Positions 30,958 through 39,422 of a DNA stretch of 64,000 bases are shown piece after piece (positions within the stretch are counted from its first letter, which is position 1; every line of letters starts with the position of its first letter). The notes under the pieces were generated by a model. The model searched no databases and was not told the origin of the DNA. It saw nothing but the letters and a program-made list of their open reading frames with translations. The position numbers and the translations under genes were made by a program. The stretch lies in contig JARVLF010000017.1 of NCBI GenBank assembly GCA_030849465.1, positions 620,001 to 684,000 of the forward strand. Reading direction: 5' to 3'. Source of the DNA: Moesziomyces globuligerus. Taxonomy: Eukaryota > Basidiomycota > Ustilaginomycetes > Ustilaginales > Ustilaginaceae.

Positions 30958-31268
30958 CGCGATTGCCTGGGCTCCCCAAAGATGGTCGTGGTTGTCGTCA
31001 AGCAGGGTTGAGAAGCGTGTCGAAGAGGATATCGAAGGGGTTTCACTGGCTTGCTAAAAGCGGTGGAGGGCCAAACCGGCGGAAAAACGCAATTTGCCCA
31101 CTTTGTGGCGGCAACCCTGGAAACCCCGCACGGTTTGGACCCTGAGAATGCTTCCATCCAACCTCACACACGCCCGCGGCTCAGAAGCGGGATCATGCCC
31201 TTCACAACGATTGCGACCGTCAACGGTGTATGATTTATAATATCTCATGTGGCTACGGGGGGAATGCG
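30958..31268. other. Intergenic region between PhyH gene and small membrane protein gene
   Basis: It contains the PhyH 3' region, with an AT-rich patch near 31226-31242 that may carry its polyadenylation signals. Nothing else is seen. Confidence 0.4.
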
Positions 31269-32444
31269 TCAGTCGTTGTCGAGCGAGAATCCGAGTTTCT
31301 TGTCCGCATATGCTGCGTCCATGCGGAGCAGGTTGGCCCACACTATTCCACGGCCGTGCAAAAAAGAGACTTGTGTCAGTAACTTAGCTCTGTCTTTGAT
31401 CTGCGCCTTATTAATACTAGGCGGGATGTACTTACTCGGTTCGAGCGTCGGCGGGAGAGCGCGTCCAAAGGCGGGATCGCGCATCCACTCTACGCCATGC
31501 TGGAGGACGTTTCTGGCGCGTTCGGCGGCGCCGCCCTCGCGGCCGGTGGAAGCGTCGCCAAAGCAGCCATGGAGCGTGGCGCGCTTTGCGGTGGGCAGAT
31601 AGCTGGCGCGGTGCAAGATGCGCTGCGAGTAGAACGCCGTCTGGCCGGCTCGGAGTCTGACGCGCATCGTGTTGGGAGGATCCACGCCGAGCCACGCGCC
31701 ATCCTGACCGAACGCCTGCTCCGTTTCGGCTTGGTCGTGCTGATCGTCACCGATGTGCACTGCGGGGGGAGCTTTGGCGTTGTTGGCTGCGACTTCGGCG
31801 CGGGTGCGCAGACGACGGTGCGTGCCGGGGACGATGAAGAGACAGTCGTCGTCCCAGAGCGCCGTGTTGAACTGGACGCCGTAGGTGGGCGTGTCGAGCC
31901 GCTGCTGTTCGTGCTCGGACGAAACGTCGGGGCGGATGTCGTCGCGATGCCAGCCGAGCGCAAACCGATGCGAGGCGGGATTGATGAGCAGGTTGAAGAG
32001 CTCCATCTGCAGACTCGCGCGCTCGCAGCCGATCAGCAGCGACGCCAGGTCGAGCAGCGGCGAGCTCGCGTAGAAGCGCTGGAAGGTGGCCGAAAGCGTC
32101 GCCGCAGCGTCTCTGGACGAGGTCGAGGTGGTGGCGGCGATAGTGTCGAGCTGCGGATTCATAATGTGCTGCACGCCCCAGCTGTCGCGGTTGTCTTTGG
32201 TGAAGGGCGGAAAGGCATTGCCGACGATGCGACGGTGGGGCCAGTGGCCGTCGCGCGTGAGCTGCGTAGCGGTGTCTGCGAGGCGACGCAGCGAGTCGAT
32301 GTGCAGCGACGACGCAGGATCGTTCGAGAGGACGCCGTCGAGGAGCACGTAGCCGTGCTCGCGGTAGTGCTGCACGAGCTCGTCCGGGTCGTAGCCGAGC
32401 GCGCGCAGACGCGCAGCGGCGGTCGGCGTGGCATCGACGCTCAT
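31269..32444 (-). CDS. Phytanoyl-CoA dioxygenase (PhyH) family protein, one intron of 3n length
   Basis: Exon 1 is 32444-31436 and exon 2 is 31342-31269, giving 360 residues. The fold is the Fe(II)/2-oxoglutarate type: an N-terminal YREHGYVLLDGVL, the metal pair in LGWHRDD, then FNTALWDDDCLFIVPGTHRR and a distal His/Arg in QRILHRASYLPT. The exact substrate is unknown; family members hydroxylate a wide range of small molecules. The 93-base intron (31435-31343) has a GTAAGTAC donor, a TTACTGAC branch site and an ATAG acceptor. Unspliced, it would stay open and add 31 residues. Spliced, the tail reads LEPMWANLLRMD, which looks like the natural family ending. No PTS1 is seen. Confidence 0.85.
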   Translation of the reverse strand: MSVDATPTAAARLRALGYDPDELVQHYREHGYVLLDGVLSNDPASSLHIDSLRRLADTATQLTRDGHWPHRRIVGNAFPPFTKDNRDSWGVQHIMNPQLDTIAATTSTSSRDAAATLSATFQRFYASSPLLDLASLLIGCERASLQMELFNLLINPASHRFALGWHRDDIRPDVSSEHEQQRLDTPTYGVQFNTALWDDDCLFIVPGTHRRLRTRAEVAANNAKAPPAVHIGDDQHDQAETEQAFGQDGAWLGVDPPNTMRVRLRAGQTAFYSQRILHRASYLPTAKRATLHGCFGDASTGREGGAAERARNVLQHGVEWMRDPAFGRALPPTLEPSKYIPPSINKAQIKDRAKLLTQVSFLHGRGIVWANLLRMDAAYADKKLGFSLDND

Positions 32445-33031
32445 CTCTGCTTGGCGCGGCGGTGGGTGCGAGTGCGAATCACTCGGGATCGCGTCGGTGT
32501 ATCGTCCTTATACGGACACGGCAAGCGGCAACGATGGCGAGCACAGACCATGGCCTCCAGTAGCAGCAACGTGAGCTTCGGCGGCTCCTCCGAACCTCGG
32601 ATGCTCGTCCGAGCGCTCGTCGGCTGTCGTGCCGCGCATTTCGCCGCCGAAAACACCGAAGCGCCTAAGCTCGGAACTGAAGGCGGTCTAACAAATGTGT
32701 GCTGTGGCAGATAGGCGATGTGGAGTCACAGTCTGTCTGACAAGCGCTCCATGGAGCTCCCAACTGCTTGGCTAAGTTGAAAGCAAAAGGGCACGGACAC
32801 CGTGCAGACGTGCAGCATTTCCCCCAAAAGCTCGACTTGATCAGCGCAGATCCGAAGAAGCTCAGCACGAACCGCTGCCGCTGGTTGCTCTGTCGAGACG
32901 CATCACTGCGCTCCGCAATGCCCGCTTGATGCATGCTCAGCCAATGGCCGCTGGTGAATCGACAGCGCCGACTTGCGTACCGTCTGTTCCTCTCCTCACC
33001 ACCATCACAGCCGAACAAGATCCCTCGCACC
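32445..33031. other. Divergent promoter region of the PhyH and LOG-Caf16 genes
   Basis: About 590 bases separate the opposite start codons. A minus-strand TATA-like element serves the PhyH side; none is clear on the plus side. No gene is seen. Confidence 0.5.
32508..32514 (-). promoter_or_regulatory. TATA-like element of the PhyH gene
   Basis: GTATAAG on the minus strand, about 65 bases upstream of the PhyH ATG at 32444. Confidence 0.45.
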
Positions 33032-34678
33032 ATGTCCGGCTACACCGACTCGATATGCGTCTTCTGCGGCTCGTCGCCGGGGAGCAAGCCGGTGTACATG
33101 GCGGCGGCGGCTAGCGTCGGCCGTGCGATCTCCAGGCGCAACTACCGCCTCGTCTACGGCGGCGGCTCGCGCGGCTGCATGAGCGGCGTCTCGCAGGCCG
33201 TCTTTGAGCACGGCGGACACGTGCTCGGCGTCATCCCGCAGGTCATGGCCACCACCGTCCCCTCGGGCCACCCGGGCCACAAGCCCGGCGCGCCCACCGT
33301 CGTCTCGAACGAAGGCACGGGTCCCACCGTGCTCGATCCGTCCGCAGGCTCGGGCCACGTCGAGACGGTCGTCGTCCAGTCGATGCACGAGCGCAAGCAG
33401 CGCATGGCGACCGAGGCCAACCTCGGCTTTGTCGGCCTCCCCGGCGGCTACGGCACGTTTGAAGAGGTGATGGAGATGGTCACCTGGACGCAGCTCGGCA
33501 TCCACCGCAAGCCCATGGTCCTCCTCAACGTCAACGGATTCTACTCGCCCCTCAAGCAACAGATCCAGCTCGCCGTAGACGAGGGCTTCATCTCGGCCGC
33601 AGGCGCAGAGCTCATCAGCTTCATCGATTGCGATGCCGACAATATCGATGCGGCCGGCGACGCCGTTTTGCAAGAAGCGGTGCGGTTGGCCAAGACGCTG
33701 ACCACCAACGGTTCGGGCTACTGGGACTGGAACAAACCCCAGGGTGCCGTCAGCACTGCGGAGGGCGGTGTCATCGACAATGGTGCCGCCAAGTCGATCG
33801 AGCTCGCCGAGGGCGAGGCGTTGGCGGTGCAGGTGTCGGACCTCACGTTTGCGTTCAATCCGGAGCTGCCGCCGTCGCTCGAGCGGTGCAACCTGCATCT
33901 GAAGCGCGGCTCGCGCTGTCTGCTCATCGGCGCCAACGGCGCGGGCAAGTCGACGCTCCTCCGCCTGCTCGCGGGCAAGAAGCTCTGCGACTCCAAGGTG
34001 CGCGTGTTTGGCAAGGACGTCTTCCGCGACAGCCCTTCCGGCGTCACCTACCTCGGCACCGAGTGGGCCATGAACCCCGTCGTGAGGTCGGACATTGTCG
34101 TCTCGACCTTCCTCGACTCGGTGGGCGGATACCGGCACAAGGAGCGACGCGATCGGCTGCTCGACATCCTCGATGTCGACCTCACCTGGCACATGCACGC
34201 GATCTCGGACGGCGAGCGCAGGAGGGTGCAGCTCTGCATGGGATTGATGGAGCCCTGGGAGCTGCTGCTGCTCGACGAGGTGACGGTGGATCTCGACGTC
34301 CAGGTGCGTGCGGATCTGCTCGATTTCCTCCAGCTCGAGACCGAACAGAGGGGCGCGACCATCATCTATGCCACGCACATCTTTGATGGATTGCAGTCGT
34401 TCCCTACGCATCTGGCGCACATGCGCTTGGGCACGACCACCACCACCCTGCCCATCGATTGGCCCGCGACGAATCCGGCGGATATCGCCGCCATGCCCCC
34501 CACCGCAGCAGCAGATGTCGGCCGCGACCTCTCGCCGCTGCTCAACGTATCGCTCGCCTGGCTGCGCGAGGACAAGGTCGTCAGGGCTCAGGAGGAGGAG
34601 AGGCGCGGAAGGAGGAGAGGCGCAAACAGGCAGAACGAAACCACCGACTCGGAAAAGTTCTTCAGCAAGTACGACTAG
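33032..34678 (+). CDS. LOG phosphoribohydrolase fused to Caf16-type ABC ATPase
   Basis: One 548-residue frame with two complete domains. Residues 1-225 are LOG-like (cytokinin riboside 5'-monophosphate phosphoribohydrolase; TIGR00730 type): SICVFCGSSPGSKP, YGGGSRGCM (42-50), MHERKQRM (118-125) and the active-site PGGYGTFEE (137-145). Residues about 262-520 are a soluble ABC ATPase of the Caf16 type: Walker A GANGAGKST (300-308), signature ISDGE (391-395), Walker B LLLLDE followed by VTVDLDV (411-423) and switch His 449. Yeast Caf16 associates with CCR4-NOT; LOG enzymes release active cytokinin bases. No Met lies between 162 and 347, so the ATPase cannot start on its own. I know the two parts as separate proteins. 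ATG 33032 is clear. Confidence 0.9.
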   Translation: MSGYTDSICVFCGSSPGSKPVYMAAAASVGRAISRRNYRLVYGGGSRGCMSGVSQAVFEHGGHVLGVIPQVMATTVPSGHPGHKPGAPTVVSNEGTGPTVLDPSAGSGHVETVVVQSMHERKQRMATEANLGFVGLPGGYGTFEEVMEMVTWTQLGIHRKPMVLLNVNGFYSPLKQQIQLAVDEGFISAAGAELISFIDCDADNIDAAGDAVLQEAVRLAKTLTTNGSGYWDWNKPQGAVSTAEGGVIDNGAAKSIELAEGEALAVQVSDLTFAFNPELPPSLERCNLHLKRGSRCLLIGANGAGKSTLLRLLAGKKLCDSKVRVFGKDVFRDSPSGVTYLGTEWAMNPVVRSDIVVSTFLDSVGGYRHKERRDRLLDILDVDLTWHMHAISDGERRRVQLCMGLMEPWELLLLDEVTVDLDVQVRADLLDFLQLETEQRGATIIYATHIFDGLQSFPTHLAHMRLGTTTTTLPIDWPATNPADIAAMPPTAAADVGRDLSPLLNVSLAWLREDKVVRAQEEERRGRRRGANRQNETTDSEKFFSKYD

Positions 34679-35147
34679 TAAGTCCCAAACCCCCCAGTTT
34701 CCCGCGCAGAGCAGGTGCAAAGATGCTGACGACAATCTCAACGTGCGCCTCGATACAGCTCCCAGACGGTCACGCGCTAGACGCATTTCGCCGACGCAGC
34801 TTCAACGCCTGCATCTCCCTCGAATCCACCCTCAGCTTCCACATCATTTCGCTTCCCTTCATCTTTGGCTCAGGTTTCATCTCGGTTTCATCTCGGTCTC
34901 GTCCCTTTCCGACGGTGGCGCATCGCGTCCCGTCGGCAATCCCCTCGGTGTACTCCGTCACTCGAACGCGTCTCCCACCCGCCAGCTCTTGAAATTCATC
35001 CTGTTCAACCAGCCGTAACCTTGTGCATGTACGTCGGTGGGGTCACGAGGCGGCGAGGTGGTGGCGATGCAGCCAAGCGAGGGTACATAAAAGGCGGGCG
35101 GGCTGTGCAGCGGTGGTGGGAGGGTGCGGTCAGGCCAAGGCGGCAGC
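34679..35147. other. Intergenic region upstream of the first secreted-protein gene
   Basis: It holds the 3' region of the LOG-Caf16 gene and a promoter with a TATA-like element at 35084. Two tandem copies of TTTCATCTCGG lie near 34876-34898. No other gene is accepted. Confidence 0.45.
35084..35093 (+). promoter_or_regulatory. TATA-like element of the first secreted-protein gene
   Basis: TACATAAAAG lies about 60 bases upstream of the ATG at 35148, a plausible core-promoter spacing. Confidence 0.5.
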
Positions 35148-35537
35148 ATGTGGATTCTTTACTTTGTCATCACAATCGCAGCGGCGGCGGCGGTCGAGGC
35201 GATGGAGATCGAGCCTGTCGAGTCGGTCGAGGCGACGGTGGTGGAGCTCGGGTCGGTCGAGGCGAGTCGGCGCGAGTGGATCGGTGGACGCCATCCGCGT
35301 CAGCCGCGCGTCCAGTCGCCCGTGCCAGCACCGCAGCTGGCCAACGACTTTAGCGTCTGGGCGAGCCTCGGACCGCGCTCGCCGCTGTGGCAACGTGAGC
35401 ATCCGACGCTACGCCAGCTGCTCGACCAATCCACCCCACCCACCACCCGCGCCCCACCTCGCAGGGATGGCGCCGAGTCTTCATCGTCCGCAGCAGCGAG
35501 GATCAAACACATCCTCTGTCTAGGCTGCGACACCTAA
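35148..35537 (+). CDS. Predicted small secreted protein, unknown function
   Basis: A 129-residue protein that I do not recognise. It opens with a clear signal peptide, MWILYFVITIAAAAAVEA, cleaved probably around residue 18. An acidic Glu/Val-rich stretch follows, then a dibasic SRRE site, which could be a Kex2 cut, and an Arg/Pro/Ser-rich body. The C-terminus carries two Cys (HILCLGCDT). A TATA-like element lies about 60 bases upstream. The gene converges with the next one, with only 11 bases between the two stops. Size, signal peptide and neighbour make it a candidate effector, but coding potential is modest and no homology is claimed. Confidence 0.55.
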   Translation: MWILYFVITIAAAAAVEAMEIEPVESVEATVVELGSVEASRREWIGGRHPRQPRVQSPVPAPQLANDFSVWASLGPRSPLWQREHPTLRQLLDQSTPPTTRAPPRRDGAESSSSAAARIKHILCLGCDT

Positions 35538-35548
35538 CCCCCCATCCC

Positions 35549-36208
35549 CTATAGGTTCGGGTAGCTAGACTCGACGTGCGATGGCCAAGGTCCGCTGAGC
35601 CTCTGTAGGCCTCGTTGGCGTGCACGCTCGTCGGCGGTGGACGAGGTCCAGTCGTTGTTGCTCGTCCAGCCGATGCGATTGATCGGCACGCGCTCGCGCA
35701 CCACGTAAGCCTCGCCGAGCTTGATGGCAATGTCGTGCAGATCGTCGTGCGGGCCGTAGCCGTGCGTGGGCGTGTATCCGTAGTGCACCACCTCGCCCGC
35801 ACCCGCACCGTGGAGCGCGATGAGTTGATCCGCCAGCAGGTGGCCCTCGGCAGGCACGTGCATCGTCACGCCGTGCAGGTGCGGCGCGTTAAAGACGAGT
35901 CGCCCCGCGCGCGTGCGTCCGATAAACGCAGCGTCTCCCTCCAGGATCCCCATCCGCATCACCGACGGCAGAGCCTCGTAGCTCGCCGTGCGGATGTCGT
36001 TGAGCTCGGTCGACGTCGCCACCCGAAGCGCCGGTGGCGCGTCGCGCGAGAGCGTAGCGAGGTACGACGCCCATGCGGCCCGAGGTGCGTTGAGCGACGC
36101 AAGCGCAGCCGCGTACTCGTCCATCGCACCCGCCTCGGCGGGACCAACGGGCACGCACCCGCACAAGCCCGCCAGGCACAGCAACAGCGTGAAAAGAGCC
36201 GACCACAT
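35549..36208 (-). CDS. Predicted secreted protein, unknown function
   Basis: A 219-residue protein that I do not recognise. The signal peptide is MWSALFTLLLCLAGLCGCVP followed by VGPAEAGA, with cleavage likely around 20-28. The mature part has no Cys and looks folded rather than disordered: alternating hydrophobic stretches such as GRLVFNAPHLHGVTMHVPAE and DLHDIAIKLGEAYVVRERVP. A TATAAATA box lies 50 bases upstream of the ATG. Its composition is less biased than that of the first secreted protein, so the gene call is stronger. It is convergent with that gene. A role in interaction with a host plant is possible, but inferred only from context. Confidence 0.7.
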   Translation of the reverse strand: MWSALFTLLLCLAGLCGCVPVGPAEAGAMDEYAAALASLNAPRAAWASYLATLSRDAPPALRVATSTELNDIRTASYEALPSVMRMGILEGDAAFIGRTRAGRLVFNAPHLHGVTMHVPAEGHLLADQLIALHGAGAGEVVHYGYTPTHGYGPHDDLHDIAIKLGEAYVVRERVPINRIGWTSNNDWTSSTADERARQRGLQRLSGPWPSHVESSYPNL

Positions 36209-36633
36209 CGTGTCAAGATGGCGTGCGAGAGTACAATGATGCCCAAGAGGACGACACTATTTATATCCCCGCGTCAGCAGAGGTGGCGTGCACAAGGTGG
36301 GCGCCAACAATGCGTGACAGTGTGACAATGTGACAGCGGCAAAGTAGGGACAGAAGGCCCGCATGTTGTCACATCTACTCAGCCGTCGGAAGGCAACATC
36401 CGCATGCTGATGCACCAGCATCCAGCCACCCCACTATGCTCGCACCTGACGCCCACCCCACCACACCCGCCACCATCCTCCATCTCCTTGTACCATCCGC
36501 GCTCACCATGTTTCCCTGCTGCTGCACACACGCGTGTTTCGTTGTGCCTTGATGATGGCGATGGAATACTGGTACATTTGCTGGGTGATGAAAGCATGGA
36601 AAACTAGGCGGGGTTCGGAGCCTGCATGGCGAA
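36209..36633. other. Promoter region of the second secreted-protein gene and 3' region of mL43
   Basis: It includes a strong minus-strand TATA box (36258-36265). No gene is seen in the rest. Confidence 0.5.
36258..36265 (-). promoter_or_regulatory. TATA box of the second secreted-protein gene
   Basis: TATAAATA on the minus strand, 50 bases upstream of the ATG at 36208. It is the best TATA match in the window. Confidence 0.7.
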
Positions 36634-37119
36634 CTAGATGTCTGCGGGCTTGCTGTGGAACTGGGACCAGACGCCTCTTGCGGCTTGGTTCTTGGAGAGC
36701 GTCGTCGTCCTCTTGAGACTCTTGATCTTGTCGCCACTAGCCTCTACGACCAATCTGATCTTGGCCTCGACCTGGCCGGGTTGGAGGTTGGCGAGGTTGA
36801 CGTGCTTGCGCTTCTGTGCGTTGGTGGTGCGGAAGGCGCGGGCCGAGTCGTCCTTGTAGAATCCGGTGACGAGCGGGTGTTTGGAGTTTCCAGCTTCGGT
36901 GACGACGAACTCGACGCTGGGGTAGGCCTGCGTCAGACGGGTGAAGTGGGGCGAGACGAGGAAGGCGCGTGTGCCGGCGGACGAGGGGTTGTGCTGCGAG
37001 TAGCGGAGCACGAGCTTGCGCAGCGGAAGGTGGAAGGACCCAGGCGTGCCGGATACGCCTCCTGCCGTCGTGGATAGACTGCCGCGCAGCACGCGCGCGA
37101 ACGACTTGAGATACGACAT
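36634..37119 (-). CDS. mrpl51: Mitochondrial large ribosomal subunit protein mL43 (MRPL51 of yeast)
   Basis: A 161-residue protein with the L51/S25/CI-B8 domain: LRKLVLRYSQHNPSSAGTRA, a FVVTEAGNSKHPLVTGFY segment and a charged C-terminal extension. It belongs to the large subunit of the mitochondrial ribosome. The frame opens at 37227, but the family start MSYLKSFARVL fits ATG 37119. The lysine-rich C-terminal extension (about 100-161) is longer than in the core domain and is common in fungal mL43. It is single-exon and lies downstream of SHO1 on the same strand. Confidence 0.88.
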   Translation of the reverse strand: MSYLKSFARVLRGSLSTTAGGVSGTPGSFHLPLRKLVLRYSQHNPSSAGTRAFLVSPHFTRLTQAYPSVEFVVTEAGNSKHPLVTGFYKDDSARAFRTTNAQKRKHVNLANLQPGQVEAKIRLVVEASGDKIKSLKRTTTLSKNQAARGVWSQFHSKPADI

Positions 37120-37672
37120 GTCCAACGAGCCAGATGCGAGTGATGGCCAGCACGATGGAAAAAAGATGGCGAGAAGGATTGTGTACAAATCAAAGCGACC
37201 CGCTCCCACTCCGAGTTCCGAATTCACACCGAAATAGAAAAATGAGAAGCCGTTGTCGATCTTACATCCAACCGCTTTTTCTCATGTAATTTGTACTTGG
37301 ACCACCTCTCGAGATTTCACACGGGCTCGCACGAGGCGGGAAGCAACCATTTCGGTTCAAGACGGGATAAAGAAAGAGACACAGCAGCAACCAAACGAGA
37401 GTGGATAAGCGGAGCGCGGGCGCCGCCGTCACGGGCTCGCGCGCGCGCACGCGGCAGAGCGAGCAGAGACAAAAGAGGATCCAGTCGAGATCGCTTGGAT
37501 CCAACCGAGGCAAAGGCGAAGGGGGAGGATGGTTCCTTAAGCAAGTCCACCATTCCGCGTGCGCGGTGGGAGCGCGCAGGAGGTGGCGTAGGGGTAGGAG
37601 GTTGGAGATGGGGTATCGACGAGGCTGCAGATAGCTTTTGGGGAGGGAGACATGACCTTGGAAGGAGGCGGG
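37120..37672. other. Intergenic region between mL43 and SHO1
   Basis: It holds the mL43 upstream region and SHO1 3' region, with a short GC-alternating patch near 37440-37450. No gene is supported. Confidence 0.45.
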
Positions 37673-38753
37673 TTAGAGGAGCTGCATGTAGTTGGAGGGG
37701 ACGATGCCGGTTTCGCCGTTTGCCTTGCGGGCCTGCCACCACTTGCCCGAGTTGTCGACAATGTCGAGCACCTCGCCCTTTGTGAAGCTGATCTCGGTGG
37801 GGTCGTCTGCGTTGGCCTGGTAGGCGTAGAGCGCGCGCGCCTTGTAGCCGTAGTCGGGGAGTTCGGAGCTCTTTTGGCCGGGGGCGACGGGGCTAGCGGG
37901 GGCGCCGTGGGATGCGACGCTGGGAGCTGCGTCCTGGCCGAGACCACCTTCGGGTCCGCGGCTGCGGATCGAGGTCGAGGAGAGCTTGGGTGCGCCGAGG
38001 CCGGTGCCGTTTGCGGTGGTGATGTCGGCCGCACTGGGGCTGTTGCCGTATGCAGGCTGGTAGCCGGCTGCGCCCTGGAAGCCGCCCGAGTAGGCGCTGG
38101 CGTTGGCGGCGCCGTATCCGCCTCCCAAGCCGGTGGAGGCGCCGGCCATGCGCATCGACTGGGTGCTGCCCGGGTTGTACCTCGGGCCGGCGCCACGCGC
38201 GCCGCTGCCCGGGGGCGTGACGCCGTCGTTGGCGATGTTGACCAGCGCGAAGAACGGCGAGTCCTCGTCCGAGGTGAGGAAGAGCAACCAGACGATGTTG
38301 GTGATCGTGATGAGGAACCAGCCTGCAGCCACGGCCTGTTCGGACGAGTTGCTCGCGTAGATGCCGCGATCGATGCCGAGTACGCTAAACACCAACGCGA
38401 CGGCGGTGAAGGTGGTGAGCTGCAGCCGCGCGCTGGAGAACGAGTCGGTCATGACGCAGACGTAGTTGGCCGCGATCACCGCGAGCTGCAGGAAGATGCC
38501 GAACCAGAGCGAGCCCTGTCGGCCTGCGCTGCCGGCTTCGGCGGCGATCTGTCCGATAAACGCGACGATCCAGCCGACGGTGCTCAGCACGAACAGCACC
38601 GTCAGGATCTTGTGTGCGAAAATCATCCTGCCATCCAAGCAAACGCAGAGTGAGTATCCAAGTTGCCAAATGTTGCGACCTGGAGCTGTCAAGCAGAAGG
38701 AGGTTAGCTTACCCGATGTCGAAACCGCCGGTGGCGGCGCGTTTTCCCGGCAT
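37673..38753 (-). CDS. sho1: SHO1 osmosensor (four membrane segments plus SH3, one intron)
   Basis: Exon 1 is 38753-38713 and exon 2 is 38627-37673, giving 331 residues. The 85-base intron has a GTAAGC donor, a TTGAC branch-like site and a GGCAG acceptor; the join reads GGFDIGMIFAHKILTV. Four membrane segments lie at about 15-125, then a Gly/Ser/Ala-rich cytosolic linker, then an SH3 domain over the last 60 residues (ARALYAYQANADDPTEISF to GIVPSNYMQLL). This is the exact Sho1 plan. In fungi Sho1 feeds the HOG pathway and morphogenetic MAPK signalling, and in Ustilago maydis Sho1 acts with Msb2 in plant-surface sensing. Without the intron the protein would lack a proper start. Confidence 0.92.
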
Positions 38754-39422
38754 GTTGGAGTCCAAGTGAGTGTGGATGGACGCGATAAAGTCGTGGTGGG
38801 ATGAGAAAAATTGCGACGATGGCAGTGTGGAGAAAGAACAGTTGGAGCGCGACGCCGGCGCTCGGTGGGCTAAGCTTAGCTCGACGCGCCGATCTCGGGC
38901 TTGAAATCGAGCACCTCGCCTTTGCCTCAACCCCCGCCTTGAGGCCAGCTCACCCTCATCTGCAAGCCTGCACGGCGTCGATCGCTCCCGCTCACTCCAC
39001 TGATTGTCATCAACATTCTCCCCGCCTCACCCTTGACGATTGCGAAACGCAGAAAAACGGCGCTGCCAGCACCCGCTCAAGATGCACGGATTTCAACCTC
39101 CGCTCCTGCAACGCCCGCTTCCAAAAATACTGTAACTGTACCAGGCGCATGCGCTGGCGCTGCCTCTCTCCCTTTTTCGCTCAGGGGGGCGGCGGATACC
39201 AATTTCAATCGATCTTCATTTCGGCTGTGCACGCCATGCATGCTTTTTTAGCCTTGCCGCACGCACTGCACTGCACTGCACTGCACCGCACCGCCCACAC
39301 CGAACCGCATCGCCGGCCATCGTCGTCGATACCGTCTTGTTCTCGGATAGAAAACCCCATGACCATTGAAACGACCCGAACCAGCATGGCTCTGCTGGAT
39401 GCGTGGTGGTGAAAGTGAAATG
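38754..39422. other. Intergenic region between SHO1 and the kinesin gene
   Basis: It holds the SHO1 promoter and kinesin 3' region. It contains a pentanucleotide repeat, GCACT x4 then GCACC x2 (39263-39292). Plus-strand frames here look random. Confidence 0.5.
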
